Below are positions 7,478 to 15,688 of a stretch of 64,000 nt of DNA, piece after piece. Both the position numbers and the translations under genes were made by a program. The notes under the pieces were generated by a model, which saw only the letters and a list, made by a program, of their open reading frames with translations, searched no databases and was not told where the DNA came from. Origin of the DNA: Schlegelella_A sp036263655 (lineage in GTDB: Bacteria; Pseudomonadota; Gammaproteobacteria; Burkholderiales; Burkholderiaceae_C); contig DATAGP010000001.1 of NCBI GenBank assembly GCA_036263655.1, forward strand, positions 1 to 64,000, written 5' to 3'. Each line of letters opens with the position of its first letter. Position 1 is the stretch's first letter.

Positions 7478-9337
7478 TCAGGCAGCCCGCGGCAGGATCA
7501 CGTCGCGGTCGCGGCCGAGGTACATGCGGACGACGTCGGCGTCGCGATGCTGCAGGACGGCGCGCTGGTTGATCGAGCCCTTGTCGGTGATCTCGCCGCG
7601 GTCGATGGACGGCGGCTCGGCGAGGACCAGCGCCCGGGCCACCCGCGTCGCGCTGCCGGTGCCCTGCGAGTGCAGCGTGTCGACGAGGCGCTGCAGGAAG
7701 GCGCGCACGCGCGCGTCGCCGAGGACGAGGTGCGGCGGCGCGTTGTCGGGCAGGCCGGTGAAGGCGCGGCAGGCGTCGATGCGCATGAAGAAGAGCACGC
7801 CGATCTCGCTGCGGTTGATGCCGGCGATGACGACGTCCTGCACCAGCGGGTCGCCGGCGGCGATGATCCTGGCGCGCAGGGGCCCGACCGAGACGAAGGT
7901 CCCCGTCGAGAGCTTGAAGTCCTCGGCGATGCGGCCGTCGAAGACGAACCCCAGACCGGGGTCCGCCGGGTCCATCGGCTTGGCGGCGTCGCCGCTGCAG
8001 AAGAAGCCTTCCTCGTCGAAGGACTCCGCCGTCTGCTCCGGGGCGCGCCAGTAGCCCGGCGTGACGTTCGGGCCGCGGTAGCGCACCTCCAGCTTGCCGC
8101 CCGAGGGCACCAGCTTCATCTCCACGCCCGGCGCCGGCAGGCCGATGTGCCCGGACTTGACCTCGTGCGCGTTGGCGCAGATCGCGAACGGCGCGGTCTC
8201 GGTCATGCCGAGCCCCGTCAGCATCCTGATGCGCTCGCCGCAGGCCTGCTCGGCGACGCGCTCGAGCTTGTCCCAGACCGGCTGCGCGAGCCCCGCGCCC
8301 GAGAAGAAGAACATCCTGACGCGGCTGAAGAGGGTGGTGCGCAGGGTCTCGTCGACCTCCAGCGCGTTGGCGATCTCCTCGAAGCCCTTGGGCACGTTGA
8401 AGTAGATCGTCGGCGCGATCTCGCGCAGGTTGCGCAGCGTCTCGCCGATCAGCGCCGGCGTCGGCTTGCCTTCATCGATGTGCAGCGTGCCGCCGTTGTA
8501 GATCGTCAGGCCGGTGTTGTGGTTGCCGCCGAAGGTGTGGTTCCACGGCAGCCAGTCGACCAGCACCGGCGGCTCCTCGGCCAGCGTCGGGAAGCACTGC
8601 CGGATCATCTGCTGGTTGGCGCAGAGCATGCGCTGCGTGTTGACAACGCCCTTGGGCAGCTTGGTCGAGCCGGAGGTGAAGAGGAACTTGGCGATCGTGT
8701 CCGGGCCGACGCGCGCGTGCGCTTCGTCGACGGCGGCGGTGGCGCCCGTGGCCGTCAGCTCGGCGAAGGCCACGATGCGGCGCTCGGCCAGCTCGCCGTC
8801 GGTCAGCACCACCGGCGTCTCGGCCGGCACCGCGGCGGCGATCGCCTTCGCGTACGCCGGCCCGCTCGCGAACACCAGCCCCGGCGTCAGCAGGCCGACG
8901 ATGTGCTTGAGCTTGCCGTGGTCCTGGGAAACCAGCGAATAGGCCGGCGACACCGGCGCGTACGGCACGCCGGCGAGCATGGCGCCGAGCGCCAGCAGGA
9001 GGTGCTCGATGTCGTTGTCGGACAGGATAGCGAGGGGCCGATCGGCGGAGAGCTTGCGGTCCAGCAGCGCCTGCGCGATGGAACGGGCGGCGCGCACCGC
9101 CTCGGCGTAGCTCACCCGGCGCCAGTCGCCGCCGCGGACGCGCTTGGCGACGAGCGTGCGATCGGGCGCGCGCTCGGCCCAGTGCAGGAGCGAGTCGGTC
9201 AGCCGGGCGGGATACGGCCTGAGCGGCTCGGTCGACGTGACGCGCCAGACGCCGTCGTCCGAGCGATCGATGCGCGCCGTGAGCGAGCCGCCCAGCGAGA
9301 CCGGTCGGTAGCGCGGCGCGGCCCCGGCCGAGGTCAT
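7478..9337 (-). CDS. fcs: Feruloyl-CoA synthase-like acyl-CoA synthetase
   Basis: A 619-residue AMP-forming acid-CoA ligase. The P-loop-like motif FTSGSTKLPKGV is near residue 225, the adenylate motif GLGMTETAPF near residue 400 and the hinge region FVFDGRIAEDFKLSTG near residue 495. The SLVSQDHGKLKHI block and the length of about 620 residues are characteristic of the feruloyl-CoA synthase branch rather than generic fatty-acid ligases. It would activate ferulate or p-coumarate with ATP and CoA. The start at 9337 forms an ATGA overlap with the crotonase stop, showing translational coupling. Exact substrate preference is unproven. Confidence 0.88.
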   Translation of the reverse strand: MTSAGAAPRYRPVSLGGSLTARIDRSDDGVWRVTSTEPLRPYPARLTDSLLHWAERAPDRTLVAKRVRGGDWRRVSYAEAVRAARSIAQALLDRKLSADRPLAILSDNDIEHLLLALGAMLAGVPYAPVSPAYSLVSQDHGKLKHIVGLLTPGLVFASGPAYAKAIAAAVPAETPVVLTDGELAERRIVAFAELTATGATAAVDEAHARVGPDTIAKFLFTSGSTKLPKGVVNTQRMLCANQQMIRQCFPTLAEEPPVLVDWLPWNHTFGGNHNTGLTIYNGGTLHIDEGKPTPALIGETLRNLREIAPTIYFNVPKGFEEIANALEVDETLRTTLFSRVRMFFFSGAGLAQPVWDKLERVAEQACGERIRMLTGLGMTETAPFAICANAHEVKSGHIGLPAPGVEMKLVPSGGKLEVRYRGPNVTPGYWRAPEQTAESFDEEGFFCSGDAAKPMDPADPGLGFVFDGRIAEDFKLSTGTFVSVGPLRARIIAAGDPLVQDVVIAGINRSEIGVLFFMRIDACRAFTGLPDNAPPHLVLGDARVRAFLQRLVDTLHSQGTGSATRVARALVLAEPPSIDRGEITDKGSINQRAVLQHRDADVVRMYLGRDRDVILPRAA

Positions 9338-10143
9338 TGCCGCGTCACCTTGCCGGCGCGGCCTTCGAGGAAGGCCTTGATTCGGTCCTTGGCCGCCGGG
9401 TCGCCTGAAGCGATGGCCGACATCAGCGATTCGACGAACAGGCCCTCGGCCTGGCCCATGTCGGCGATGCGCGGCAGCGCATGCATGACCGCGAAATTCG
9501 ACAGCGGCGCGTTGGCGGCGATCTTGTGGGCCAGCTCGAAGGCCTTCTCGAGTCCCTTGCCGGTGTCGACCAGGTACTGCGACAGGCCGATGCGCAGCCC
9601 TTCCTCGGCGTCGTAGACGCGGCCCGTCAGCATCATGTCGGCCATTCGCGCCGCGCCGATCAGGCGCGGGATGCGGCTGGAGCCGCCGCCGCCGACGAAG
9701 ATGCCGCGCTGGCCCTCCGGCAAGCCGTAGTAGGCGCTGCGGTCGGCGACGCGGACGTGCGCCGCCACCGCGAGCTCGAGGCCGCCGCCGACGACGGCGC
9801 CGTGCAGCGCGGCAACGACCGGCACCCGGCCGAACTGGACCTGCTCGAAGGCGGCGTGCCACGAGCGCGAATGCACCACCGCCTCGGCCACGCTCCGCTC
9901 CGACAGCTCGGAGAGGTCGAGGCCGGCGCAGAAGTGCTCGCCCTCGCCGCTCAGCACCACCGCCCGCGCGTCGGCCGGAAGGCCGGCGAAGGCGCGATGC
10001 AGCTCGCCGATCAGGCCGTCGTTGATGGCATTGCGCTTGGCCGGCCGGGAGAGGCGAACGTGGACGATGGCGTCCTGCGCGTCGACGCTCAGGAGATCGA
10101 ACGAAGCTGGATCCATTGGTTCATTGTCATCAACATGTTGCAT
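9334..10143 (-). CDS. Enoyl-CoA hydratase/isomerase (crotonase) family protein
   Basis: A 269-residue crotonase-fold enzyme, first gene of the operon. The oxyanion-hole segments are GEGEHFCAGLDLSEL near residue 70 and LHGAVVGGGLELAVA near residue 110, followed by YYGLPEGQRGIFVGGGGS. Next to a feruloyl-CoA synthase-like gene, the expected step is hydration and retro-aldol cleavage of hydroxycinnamoyl-CoA. The active site does not closely resemble the Pseudomonas HCHL motif (AGMDLKEYF), so hydration only, or another feruloyl-CoA conversion, is open. The start is uncertain: ATG at 10143 or 10116; neither has a good ribosome site. Confidence 0.85.
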   Translation of the reverse strand: MQHVDDNEPMDPASFDLLSVDAQDAIVHVRLSRPAKRNAINDGLIGELHRAFAGLPADARAVVLSGEGEHFCAGLDLSELSERSVAEAVVHSRSWHAAFEQVQFGRVPVVAALHGAVVGGGLELAVAAHVRVADRSAYYGLPEGQRGIFVGGGGSSRIPRLIGAARMADMMLTGRVYDAEEGLRIGLSQYLVDTGKGLEKAFELAHKIAANAPLSNFAVMHALPRIADMGQAEGLFVESLMSAIASGDPAAKDRIKAFLEGRAGKVTRQ

Positions 10144-10177
10144 GCGCCATTTGCGGGTTTTCCCGACTAAGACCCTG

Positions 10178-10205
10178 TTGAGGAGTCGACAGACATGGTT
10201 ATAGG
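10178..10205 (+). promoter_or_regulatory. Candidate sigma-70 promoter for the tannase gene
   Basis: TTGAGG at 10178-10183 and TATAGG at 10200-10205 are separated by 16 bases in the 97-bp divergent gap. Each hexamer matches consensus at four of six positions. A short inverted pair, CAGAC (10190-10194) and GTCTG (10214-10218), flanks the -10 box. The predicted leader would be about 30 bases. This is a weak to moderate call from sequence alone. Confidence 0.35.
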
Positions 10206-10240
10206 ATGGAATCGTCTGACCTCGAAACACGGAGACCACC

Positions 10241-11950
10241 ATGCCTTCCCTGCCACGCCGTCCATGGACGGTACTGCTCGTTCTCGCCGCGCTCGCCGGC
10301 TGCGGCGGCCGCGACGACGACGATGTCGACGACACGCTGCCGCAGCTCGCCCCCGCGACCGGCGCCGCGCTGTCGTCGTGCGCCACCCTGCAGTCGCGCC
10401 TGGCGTTTGCGAACACCACCTTCAGCGCCGCCAGCGCCGTCGCTGCGGGCACCCTGACGGTGGGGGGGCAGCCGATCGCCGAGCACTGCCGCGTGACCGG
10501 GCAGATGTTCCCGCGCACCAGCGCCGTCGACGGGAGGACGTATGCGATCGGCTTCGAGATGCGCCTGCCGAACGCCTGGAACGGGCGCTTCTGGTACCAG
10601 GCCAACGGCGGCACCGATGGCGCGATCTCGACCGCGGTCGGCAGCGCGAGCGCCGGCGCTGCGTTGACCAACGCGCTGCAGCAGGGCTTCGCGGTCCTGA
10701 GCTCGGACGCGGGCCACAGCAACGCGCAGAACCCGACGTTCGGCATCGACCCGCAGGCGCGGCTGGACTACGGCTACCAGGCGGTCGGCAAGCTGACGCC
10801 GATGGCCCAGGAGGCGATCCGCATTGCCTACGGCAAGGCGCCCGACCGCTCGTATCTCGGCGGCTGCTCGAACGGCGGCCGGCACGCGATGGTCGCTGCC
10901 TCGCGCTACGCCAACGACTACGACGGCATCCTGGCAGGCAATCCCGGCACCGTGCTGCCGCGCGCCGCCATCGCCAACATCGCCGGCTACCAGACCTACG
11001 CCTCGCTCGCCACCGACCCGGCCAACGTCTCGACGGGCTTCACCGTCGCCGAGCGGCAGCTCGTCTCCAGCGCCGTGCTCGGACGCTGCGACGCGCTCGA
11101 CGGGACGACCGACGGCATGGTGCAGGACACCAAGGCCTGCCAGGCGGCGTTCGACCTCGCCCGCGACGTGCCCACCTGCAGCGGCCCCCGCGACGGCACC
11201 TGCCTCAGCGCCGCGCAGAAGACCGGCATCGCGCGCCTGTTCGCCGGCGCGACGACGAGCACCGGCGCGGTGATCTACGCGAGCTTCCCGTACGACACCG
11301 GGATCGCCACCGGCAACTGGACGTTCTGGAAGTTCACCGTTCCGCCGGCGCTCGACGCCGGCGCCGTGGCCCACATCTGGCAGGTGCCGCCGGTCGATCC
11401 GGCGACGTTCAACGGGCCGTCGTTCGCCCTCACCAGCAGCGTCGACGACCTGCTCGCCAAGGTGCAGGCGACGAACGCCGTCTACACCGAGTCGGCGCTG
11501 TCCTTCATGACCCCGCCCAACCCGACCGACCTCTCGACCCTCAGGAACCGCGGCGCCAAGCTGATGATCTATCACGGCACGGCCGATCCGATCTTCTCGA
11601 GCGACCACTCGGTGTCGGTCTACGAGGGCCTGCGCTCGGCCAACGGCGGCGACGCCTCCAACTTCGCGCGCCTGTTCCTCGTGCCGGGGATGAACCACTG
11701 CGGCGGCGGGCCGTCCACCGACCAGTTCGACATGATCACGCCGCTCGTCGACTGGGTCGAGCGGGGCATTGCGCCGGCCAGCGTCACGGCCGCGGCGCGC
11801 GGCCCGGGCAACCCGGCCGCCGTCAACGCCGACCTGCCATCGACCTGGGCGGCGAACCGGACCCGGCCGCTCTGCCCGTATCCGCTGGTCGCCCGCTACC
11901 GCGGCAGCGGCGACGTCGAGCAGGCGGCCAGCTTCGAGTGCCGGCCGTAG
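10241..11950 (+). CDS. Tannase/feruloyl esterase family lipoprotein
   Basis: A 569-residue secreted esterase. The signal ends in the lipobox LAGC, so it is probably a lipoprotein anchored at the cell envelope, followed by an acidic linker. The family catalytic triad is visible: Ser210 in GCSNGGRHA, Asp449 in HGTADPIF and His486 in MNHCGG. The cysteines next to Ser and His form the family's disulfide. A calcium-binding-type loop CDALDGTTDGMVQD lies in the lid domain. The start has a GGAG ribosome site. It is divergent from the hydroxycinnamate operon, so a natural role is release of ferulate or coumarate from esters outside the cytoplasm before uptake. True substrate (gallate, ferulate or other esters) is not readable from sequence. 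Confidence 0.9.
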   Translation: MPSLPRRPWTVLLVLAALAGCGGRDDDDVDDTLPQLAPATGAALSSCATLQSRLAFANTTFSAASAVAAGTLTVGGQPIAEHCRVTGQMFPRTSAVDGRTYAIGFEMRLPNAWNGRFWYQANGGTDGAISTAVGSASAGAALTNALQQGFAVLSSDAGHSNAQNPTFGIDPQARLDYGYQAVGKLTPMAQEAIRIAYGKAPDRSYLGGCSNGGRHAMVAASRYANDYDGILAGNPGTVLPRAAIANIAGYQTYASLATDPANVSTGFTVAERQLVSSAVLGRCDALDGTTDGMVQDTKACQAAFDLARDVPTCSGPRDGTCLSAAQKTGIARLFAGATTSTGAVIYASFPYDTGIATGNWTFWKFTVPPALDAGAVAHIWQVPPVDPATFNGPSFALTSSVDDLLAKVQATNAVYTESALSFMTPPNPTDLSTLRNRGAKLMIYHGTADPIFSSDHSVSVYEGLRSANGGDASNFARLFLVPGMNHCGGGPSTDQFDMITPLVDWVERGIAPASVTAAARGPGNPAAVNADLPSTWAANRTRPLCPYPLVARYRGSGDVEQAASFECRP

Positions 11951-12062
11951 AGGGGGCGGCGGCTCCGGGGCCGCTGCGACGGTGCAGAAACCCCGATGCG
12001 TGCGGCGGTCCATTTGGGTTAGCGTGAGCCGGTCTCATCGACCCGCCCCGGAGGCTCGACCC

Positions 12063-13655
12063 ATGAACCTGCTCCGCCGACTCGCCGCCCACGCCGCCCT
12101 GTCCCTCGTCGCCCTCGCCGTCACGGCGCCGGCGCTGGCGCAGGGCACGGTCCTGCGCATCGTCCCGCACTCGAACCTGGCGATCCTCGATCCGATCTGG
12201 ACCACCGCCTACATGAGCCGCAACCACGGCTACATGATCTACGACACGCTCTTCGGCACCGACGAGAACGCCAAGATCAAGCCGCAGATGGTCGAGAGCT
12301 GGACCGAGAGCGGCGACCATCGGCTGTGGACCTTCAAGCTCAGGAAGGGCCTCGAGTTCCACGACGGCAAGCCGGTCACCGGCGAGGACGTCATCGCTTC
12401 CCTGCAGCGCTGGGGCAAGCGCGACGCGATGGGCAGCGCCCTCATGACGTTCGTGCAGCGCATGGACTCGCCGACCCCCGACACCTTCCGCATCTTCCTC
12501 GGCGAGGCCTGCGGATTCGTCCTCGAGGCGCTCGGCAAGCCGTCGTCGAACGTTCCCTTCATCATGCCCAAGCGCATCGCCGAGACCGACGCCTTCAAGC
12601 AGATCGAGGAGCACATCGGCTCGGGCCCGTACACCTTCAAGCGCGACGAGTTCAAGCCGGGCGACAAGGCCGTCTACCTGAAGAACGCCAAGTACGTGCC
12701 GCGGAGCGAGCCGCCGTCCGGCAGCACCGGCGGCAAGCACGTCTACGTCGACCGGGTCGAGTGGAACCTGGCCCTGCGCGACGCGCAGGCGCAGGTCAAC
12801 GCGCTGAAGAACGGCGAGGTCGACATCATCGAGCAGCTCGGCTTCGACCACTTCGAGACGGTCAAGGTCGACCCGACGCTCGTCCTCCCGAAGTACTCGA
12901 ACACAGGCTTCCAGTACATGGCGCGCTTCAACCACCTGCACAAGCCGTTCGACAACGCCAAGGTCCGGCAGGCGGCAGTCGCCGCGTTCGCGCAGGAGCC
13001 GTTCCTGCGCGCCCAGGTCGGCGTCAAGGCGCTGTACAAGCCCTGCGCGAGCATGTTCATCTGCGGCACGCCCTACGGCAGCACCGCCGGCAGCGACATC
13101 CAGGCGAAGTCGAACATGAAGAAGGCGCAGGACCTGCTCAAGGCTTCCGGCTACGACGGCACGCCCGTCGTGCTGATGAAGCCGACCGACCTGGCCGCGA
13201 TCCAGAAGCTGCCCGACGTCGCGGCGCAGCTCCTGCGCCAGGCTGGCTTCAAGGTCGACCTGCAGGCGATGGACTGGCAGACGCTGGTCGGCCGCCGCGC
13301 CAAGAAGGACGCACCCGACAAGGGCGGCTGGAACATGTTCATCACCGCCTGGCAGACGTTCGACGTCTGGAGCCCGATCGCCAACCCGACCATGGACACG
13401 CGCGGCGAGAAGTCCGGGTGGTTCGGGTGGGCCAGCGACGACAAGATCATGGAGCTGCGCGCCCAGTTCATGCGCGCCACCGACGAGCCGACCAAGAAGA
13501 AGCTCGCCGACCAGATCCATGCCCGCGCGTTCGAGGTCGCGACGCACGCGCCGCTCGGCGAATACGATCAGCCGATGGCTGCGCGCAAGAACATCACGGG
13601 CTTCTTCGTCACCAACGGCAACATCTACTGGAACCTGAAGAAGAACGGCTCCTGA
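12063..13655 (+). CDS. dppA: Peptide/nickel-type ABC transporter substrate-binding protein
   Basis: A 530-residue family 5 extracellular solute-binding protein. The signal peptide runs to about residue 28 (ALALAQ type cleavage). Characteristic blocks are LRKGLEFHDGKPVTGEDVIASL and later YMARFNHLHKPFDNAKVRQAA. It heads a five-gene plus-strand array with two permeases, a fused double ATPase and a metallopeptidase. It would capture peptides or peptide-like compounds in the periplasm. Family members also bind opines, glutathione, heme or nickel, so the ligand is open. The peptidase genes downstream favour a peptide or amide-containing ligand. Confidence 0.9.
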   Translation: MNLLRRLAAHAALSLVALAVTAPALAQGTVLRIVPHSNLAILDPIWTTAYMSRNHGYMIYDTLFGTDENAKIKPQMVESWTESGDHRLWTFKLRKGLEFHDGKPVTGEDVIASLQRWGKRDAMGSALMTFVQRMDSPTPDTFRIFLGEACGFVLEALGKPSSNVPFIMPKRIAETDAFKQIEEHIGSGPYTFKRDEFKPGDKAVYLKNAKYVPRSEPPSGSTGGKHVYVDRVEWNLALRDAQAQVNALKNGEVDIIEQLGFDHFETVKVDPTLVLPKYSNTGFQYMARFNHLHKPFDNAKVRQAAVAAFAQEPFLRAQVGVKALYKPCASMFICGTPYGSTAGSDIQAKSNMKKAQDLLKASGYDGTPVVLMKPTDLAAIQKLPDVAAQLLRQAGFKVDLQAMDWQTLVGRRAKKDAPDKGGWNMFITAWQTFDVWSPIANPTMDTRGEKSGWFGWASDDKIMELRAQFMRATDEPTKKKLADQIHARAFEVATHAPLGEYDQPMAARKNITGFFVTNGNIYWNLKKNGS

Positions 13656-13683
13656 GCGCCCGCAGGGCGAAGGGCTGACGGGG

Positions 13684-14625
13684 GTGGCCAGCTTCCTCGC
13701 GCGTCGGCTGCTGGCCACCGTGCCGGTGCTGCTGATCGTCGCCGTGCTCGTGTTCCTGATGCTGCGCCTGACGCCGGGCGATCCGGCGGCGGTGCTCGCC
13801 GGCGACGCCGCCAACACGGAGCAGATCGCCCAGATCCGCACCGGCCTCGGCCTCGACCGCTCCATCCCGGAGCAGTTCGCGATCTGGTTCGGCCGCATGC
13901 TGACCGGTGACCTGGGCCAGTCGTTCTATTACAAGACGGAGGTGACCGAGCTGATCGGCCAGCGCATCGAGCCGACGGTGTCGCTGGCGCTCCTGACGAT
14001 CACGATCGCGGTGCTGGTGGCGGTGCCGCTCGGCGTGCTGGCGGCCTGGCGCTTCGGCGGCGCGCTCGACCGTTCGCTGATGGCGTTCTCGGTGCTCGGC
14101 TTCTCGATCCCGGTGTTCTTGCTCGCCTACCTGCTGATCTGGCTGGTCTCGCTCCAGCTCGGTTGGCTGCCCGTGCAGGGCTACCGGCGCCTCGACGAGG
14201 GCGTGCTGCCCTGGCTGCAGCACCTGCTGCTGCCGGCGATCACGCTGTCGGTGATCTACATCGCCCTGATCGCCCGCGTGACCCGCGCGTCGGTGCTCGA
14301 GACGCTTGGCGAGGACTACATCCGCACCGCGCGCGCCAAGGGCCTGGCCGAGGGCACGGTGCTGATCCGTCACGCGCTGGCCAATGCGGCGGTGCCGATC
14401 GTCACCGTCATCGGCATCGGCATCGCCCTGCTGATCGGCGGCGTCGTCGTCACCGAGTCCGTCTACGCAATCCCCGGCCTCGGCCGGCTGACCGTCGACG
14501 CCGTGCTGGCGCGCGACTTCCCGACCATCCAGGGCCTGATCCTGCTGTTCTCCTTCGTCTACGTGATGATCAACCTGCTGGTCGATCTGTCGTACGTGTT
14601 CTTCGATCCGCGCATCCGGTACTAG
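13684..14625 (+). CDS. dppB: ABC transporter permease, DppB family
   Basis: A 313-residue inner-membrane permease starting with GTG. It has an N-terminal membrane segment, the conserved RLTPGDPAAVLAGD block, further hydrophobic spans and the EAA-like cytoplasmic loop (ETLGEDYIRTARAKGL) that contacts the ATPase. It lies 28 bases after the binding-protein gene and pairs with DppC. Length and motif order are normal for the family. Confidence 0.93.
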   Translation: MASFLARRLLATVPVLLIVAVLVFLMLRLTPGDPAAVLAGDAANTEQIAQIRTGLGLDRSIPEQFAIWFGRMLTGDLGQSFYYKTEVTELIGQRIEPTVSLALLTITIAVLVAVPLGVLAAWRFGGALDRSLMAFSVLGFSIPVFLLAYLLIWLVSLQLGWLPVQGYRRLDEGVLPWLQHLLLPAITLSVIYIALIARVTRASVLETLGEDYIRTARAKGLAEGTVLIRHALANAAVPIVTVIGIGIALLIGGVVVTESVYAIPGLGRLTVDAVLARDFPTIQGLILLFSFVYVMINLLVDLSYVFFDPRIRY

Positions 14626-14664
14626 CGTGAGGCTCGATCGGTTTCGCACGCGAAGGGGAGAGGC

Positions 14665-15630
14665 GTGAGCGCCGCCGGCCAGCCGCTGCTCCCCGTGTCG
14701 CACCCGCTGGCGGCCGACGACACGCTGTCGGTCGAGGCCGCGACGGTCGTCCCCCAGGAGGGTGCCTGGCAGCGCGTGCGCAGGAGCGCGTCGGTCCGGA
14801 TCGGCGGCTCGTTCCTGGCGCTGCTGGTGCTGGTGGCCATCCTTGCGCCCTGGCTCGGCACGGTCGACCCGTCGCTCTTCGACCCGGCGAGCCGCGACCT
14901 GCTGCCCGGCCGGTCCGGCGAGATCACGACGCTAGAAGGCGAGACGCTGCAGCACCGCTTCCTGATGGGATCGGACAGCTTCGGGCGCGACATCTACAGC
15001 CGCGTCATCTACGGCACCCAGGTGTCGCTGATCGTGGGCATCGCCACCGCCGCCCTGGCGATGGCCGCCGGCGCCGTGCTCGGCCTGCTCGCCGGCTACC
15101 TGCGCCGCGTCGACGGGCCGCTGATGCGGGTGATGGATGGCGTCATGGGGATCCCGGCGATCCTGATCGCGATCGCCCTCGTCGCGATGTGGCGCGGCAG
15201 CCTGCTGACGGTGGTGGTGGCGATCGCCATCCCGGAGATCCCGCGCGTGACGCGGCTCGTCCGCTCGCTGGTGCTGACGATCCGCGAGGAGCCCTACGTC
15301 GAGGCGGCGATCTCGCTCGGCACGCCGACGTGGAAGATCATGCTGCGCCACATCCTGCCGAACACGGTGGCGCCGCTGGTCGTCCAGGGCACCTTCGTCT
15401 GCGGCGCCGGCATCCTGACCGAGGCGATCCTGTCGTTCCTCGGCGTCGGCCTGCCGCCCGACATCCCGACCTGGGGCAACGTCATGGCCGAGGGCCGCGG
15501 CCAGTTCAACGAGTACCCGCACAACATCTTCTTCCCCGGCATCTTCCTCACCCTGACGGTGCTGGCGATCAACCTGCTCGGCGACGGCCTGCGCGACACG
15601 CTCGATCCGAAGATGGCCCGGCGGCTATGA
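14665..15630 (+). CDS. dppC: ABC transporter permease, DppC family
   Basis: A 321-residue partner permease with a longer N-terminal extension before the first membrane segment, as usual for DppC. The motif LMGSDSFGRDIYSRVIYG and the EAA loop (EEPYVEAAISLGTPTWKIMLRH) are present. The start is GTG at 14665, preceded by an AGGGGAGAGG ribosome site that supports it over other codons. It sits between dppB and the fused ATPase. Confidence 0.93.
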   Translation: MSAAGQPLLPVSHPLAADDTLSVEAATVVPQEGAWQRVRRSASVRIGGSFLALLVLVAILAPWLGTVDPSLFDPASRDLLPGRSGEITTLEGETLQHRFLMGSDSFGRDIYSRVIYGTQVSLIVGIATAALAMAAGAVLGLLAGYLRRVDGPLMRVMDGVMGIPAILIAIALVAMWRGSLLTVVVAIAIPEIPRVTRLVRSLVLTIREEPYVEAAISLGTPTWKIMLRHILPNTVAPLVVQGTFVCGAGILTEAILSFLGVGLPPDIPTWGNVMAEGRGQFNEYPHNIFFPGIFLTLTVLAINLLGDGLRDTLDPKMARRL

Positions 15631-15688
15631 GCGCGCGTGGCCGCTCCAAAGCGCTCATTCCGGAGCGCGTAGCGCGGAGGGTCGTCCG

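Noticed and set aside
11956..11975. GC hairpin after the first tannase gene as an intrinsic terminator
   Set aside because: The 5-bp stem is not followed by a T-run, and such hairpins are common by chance at this GC content.
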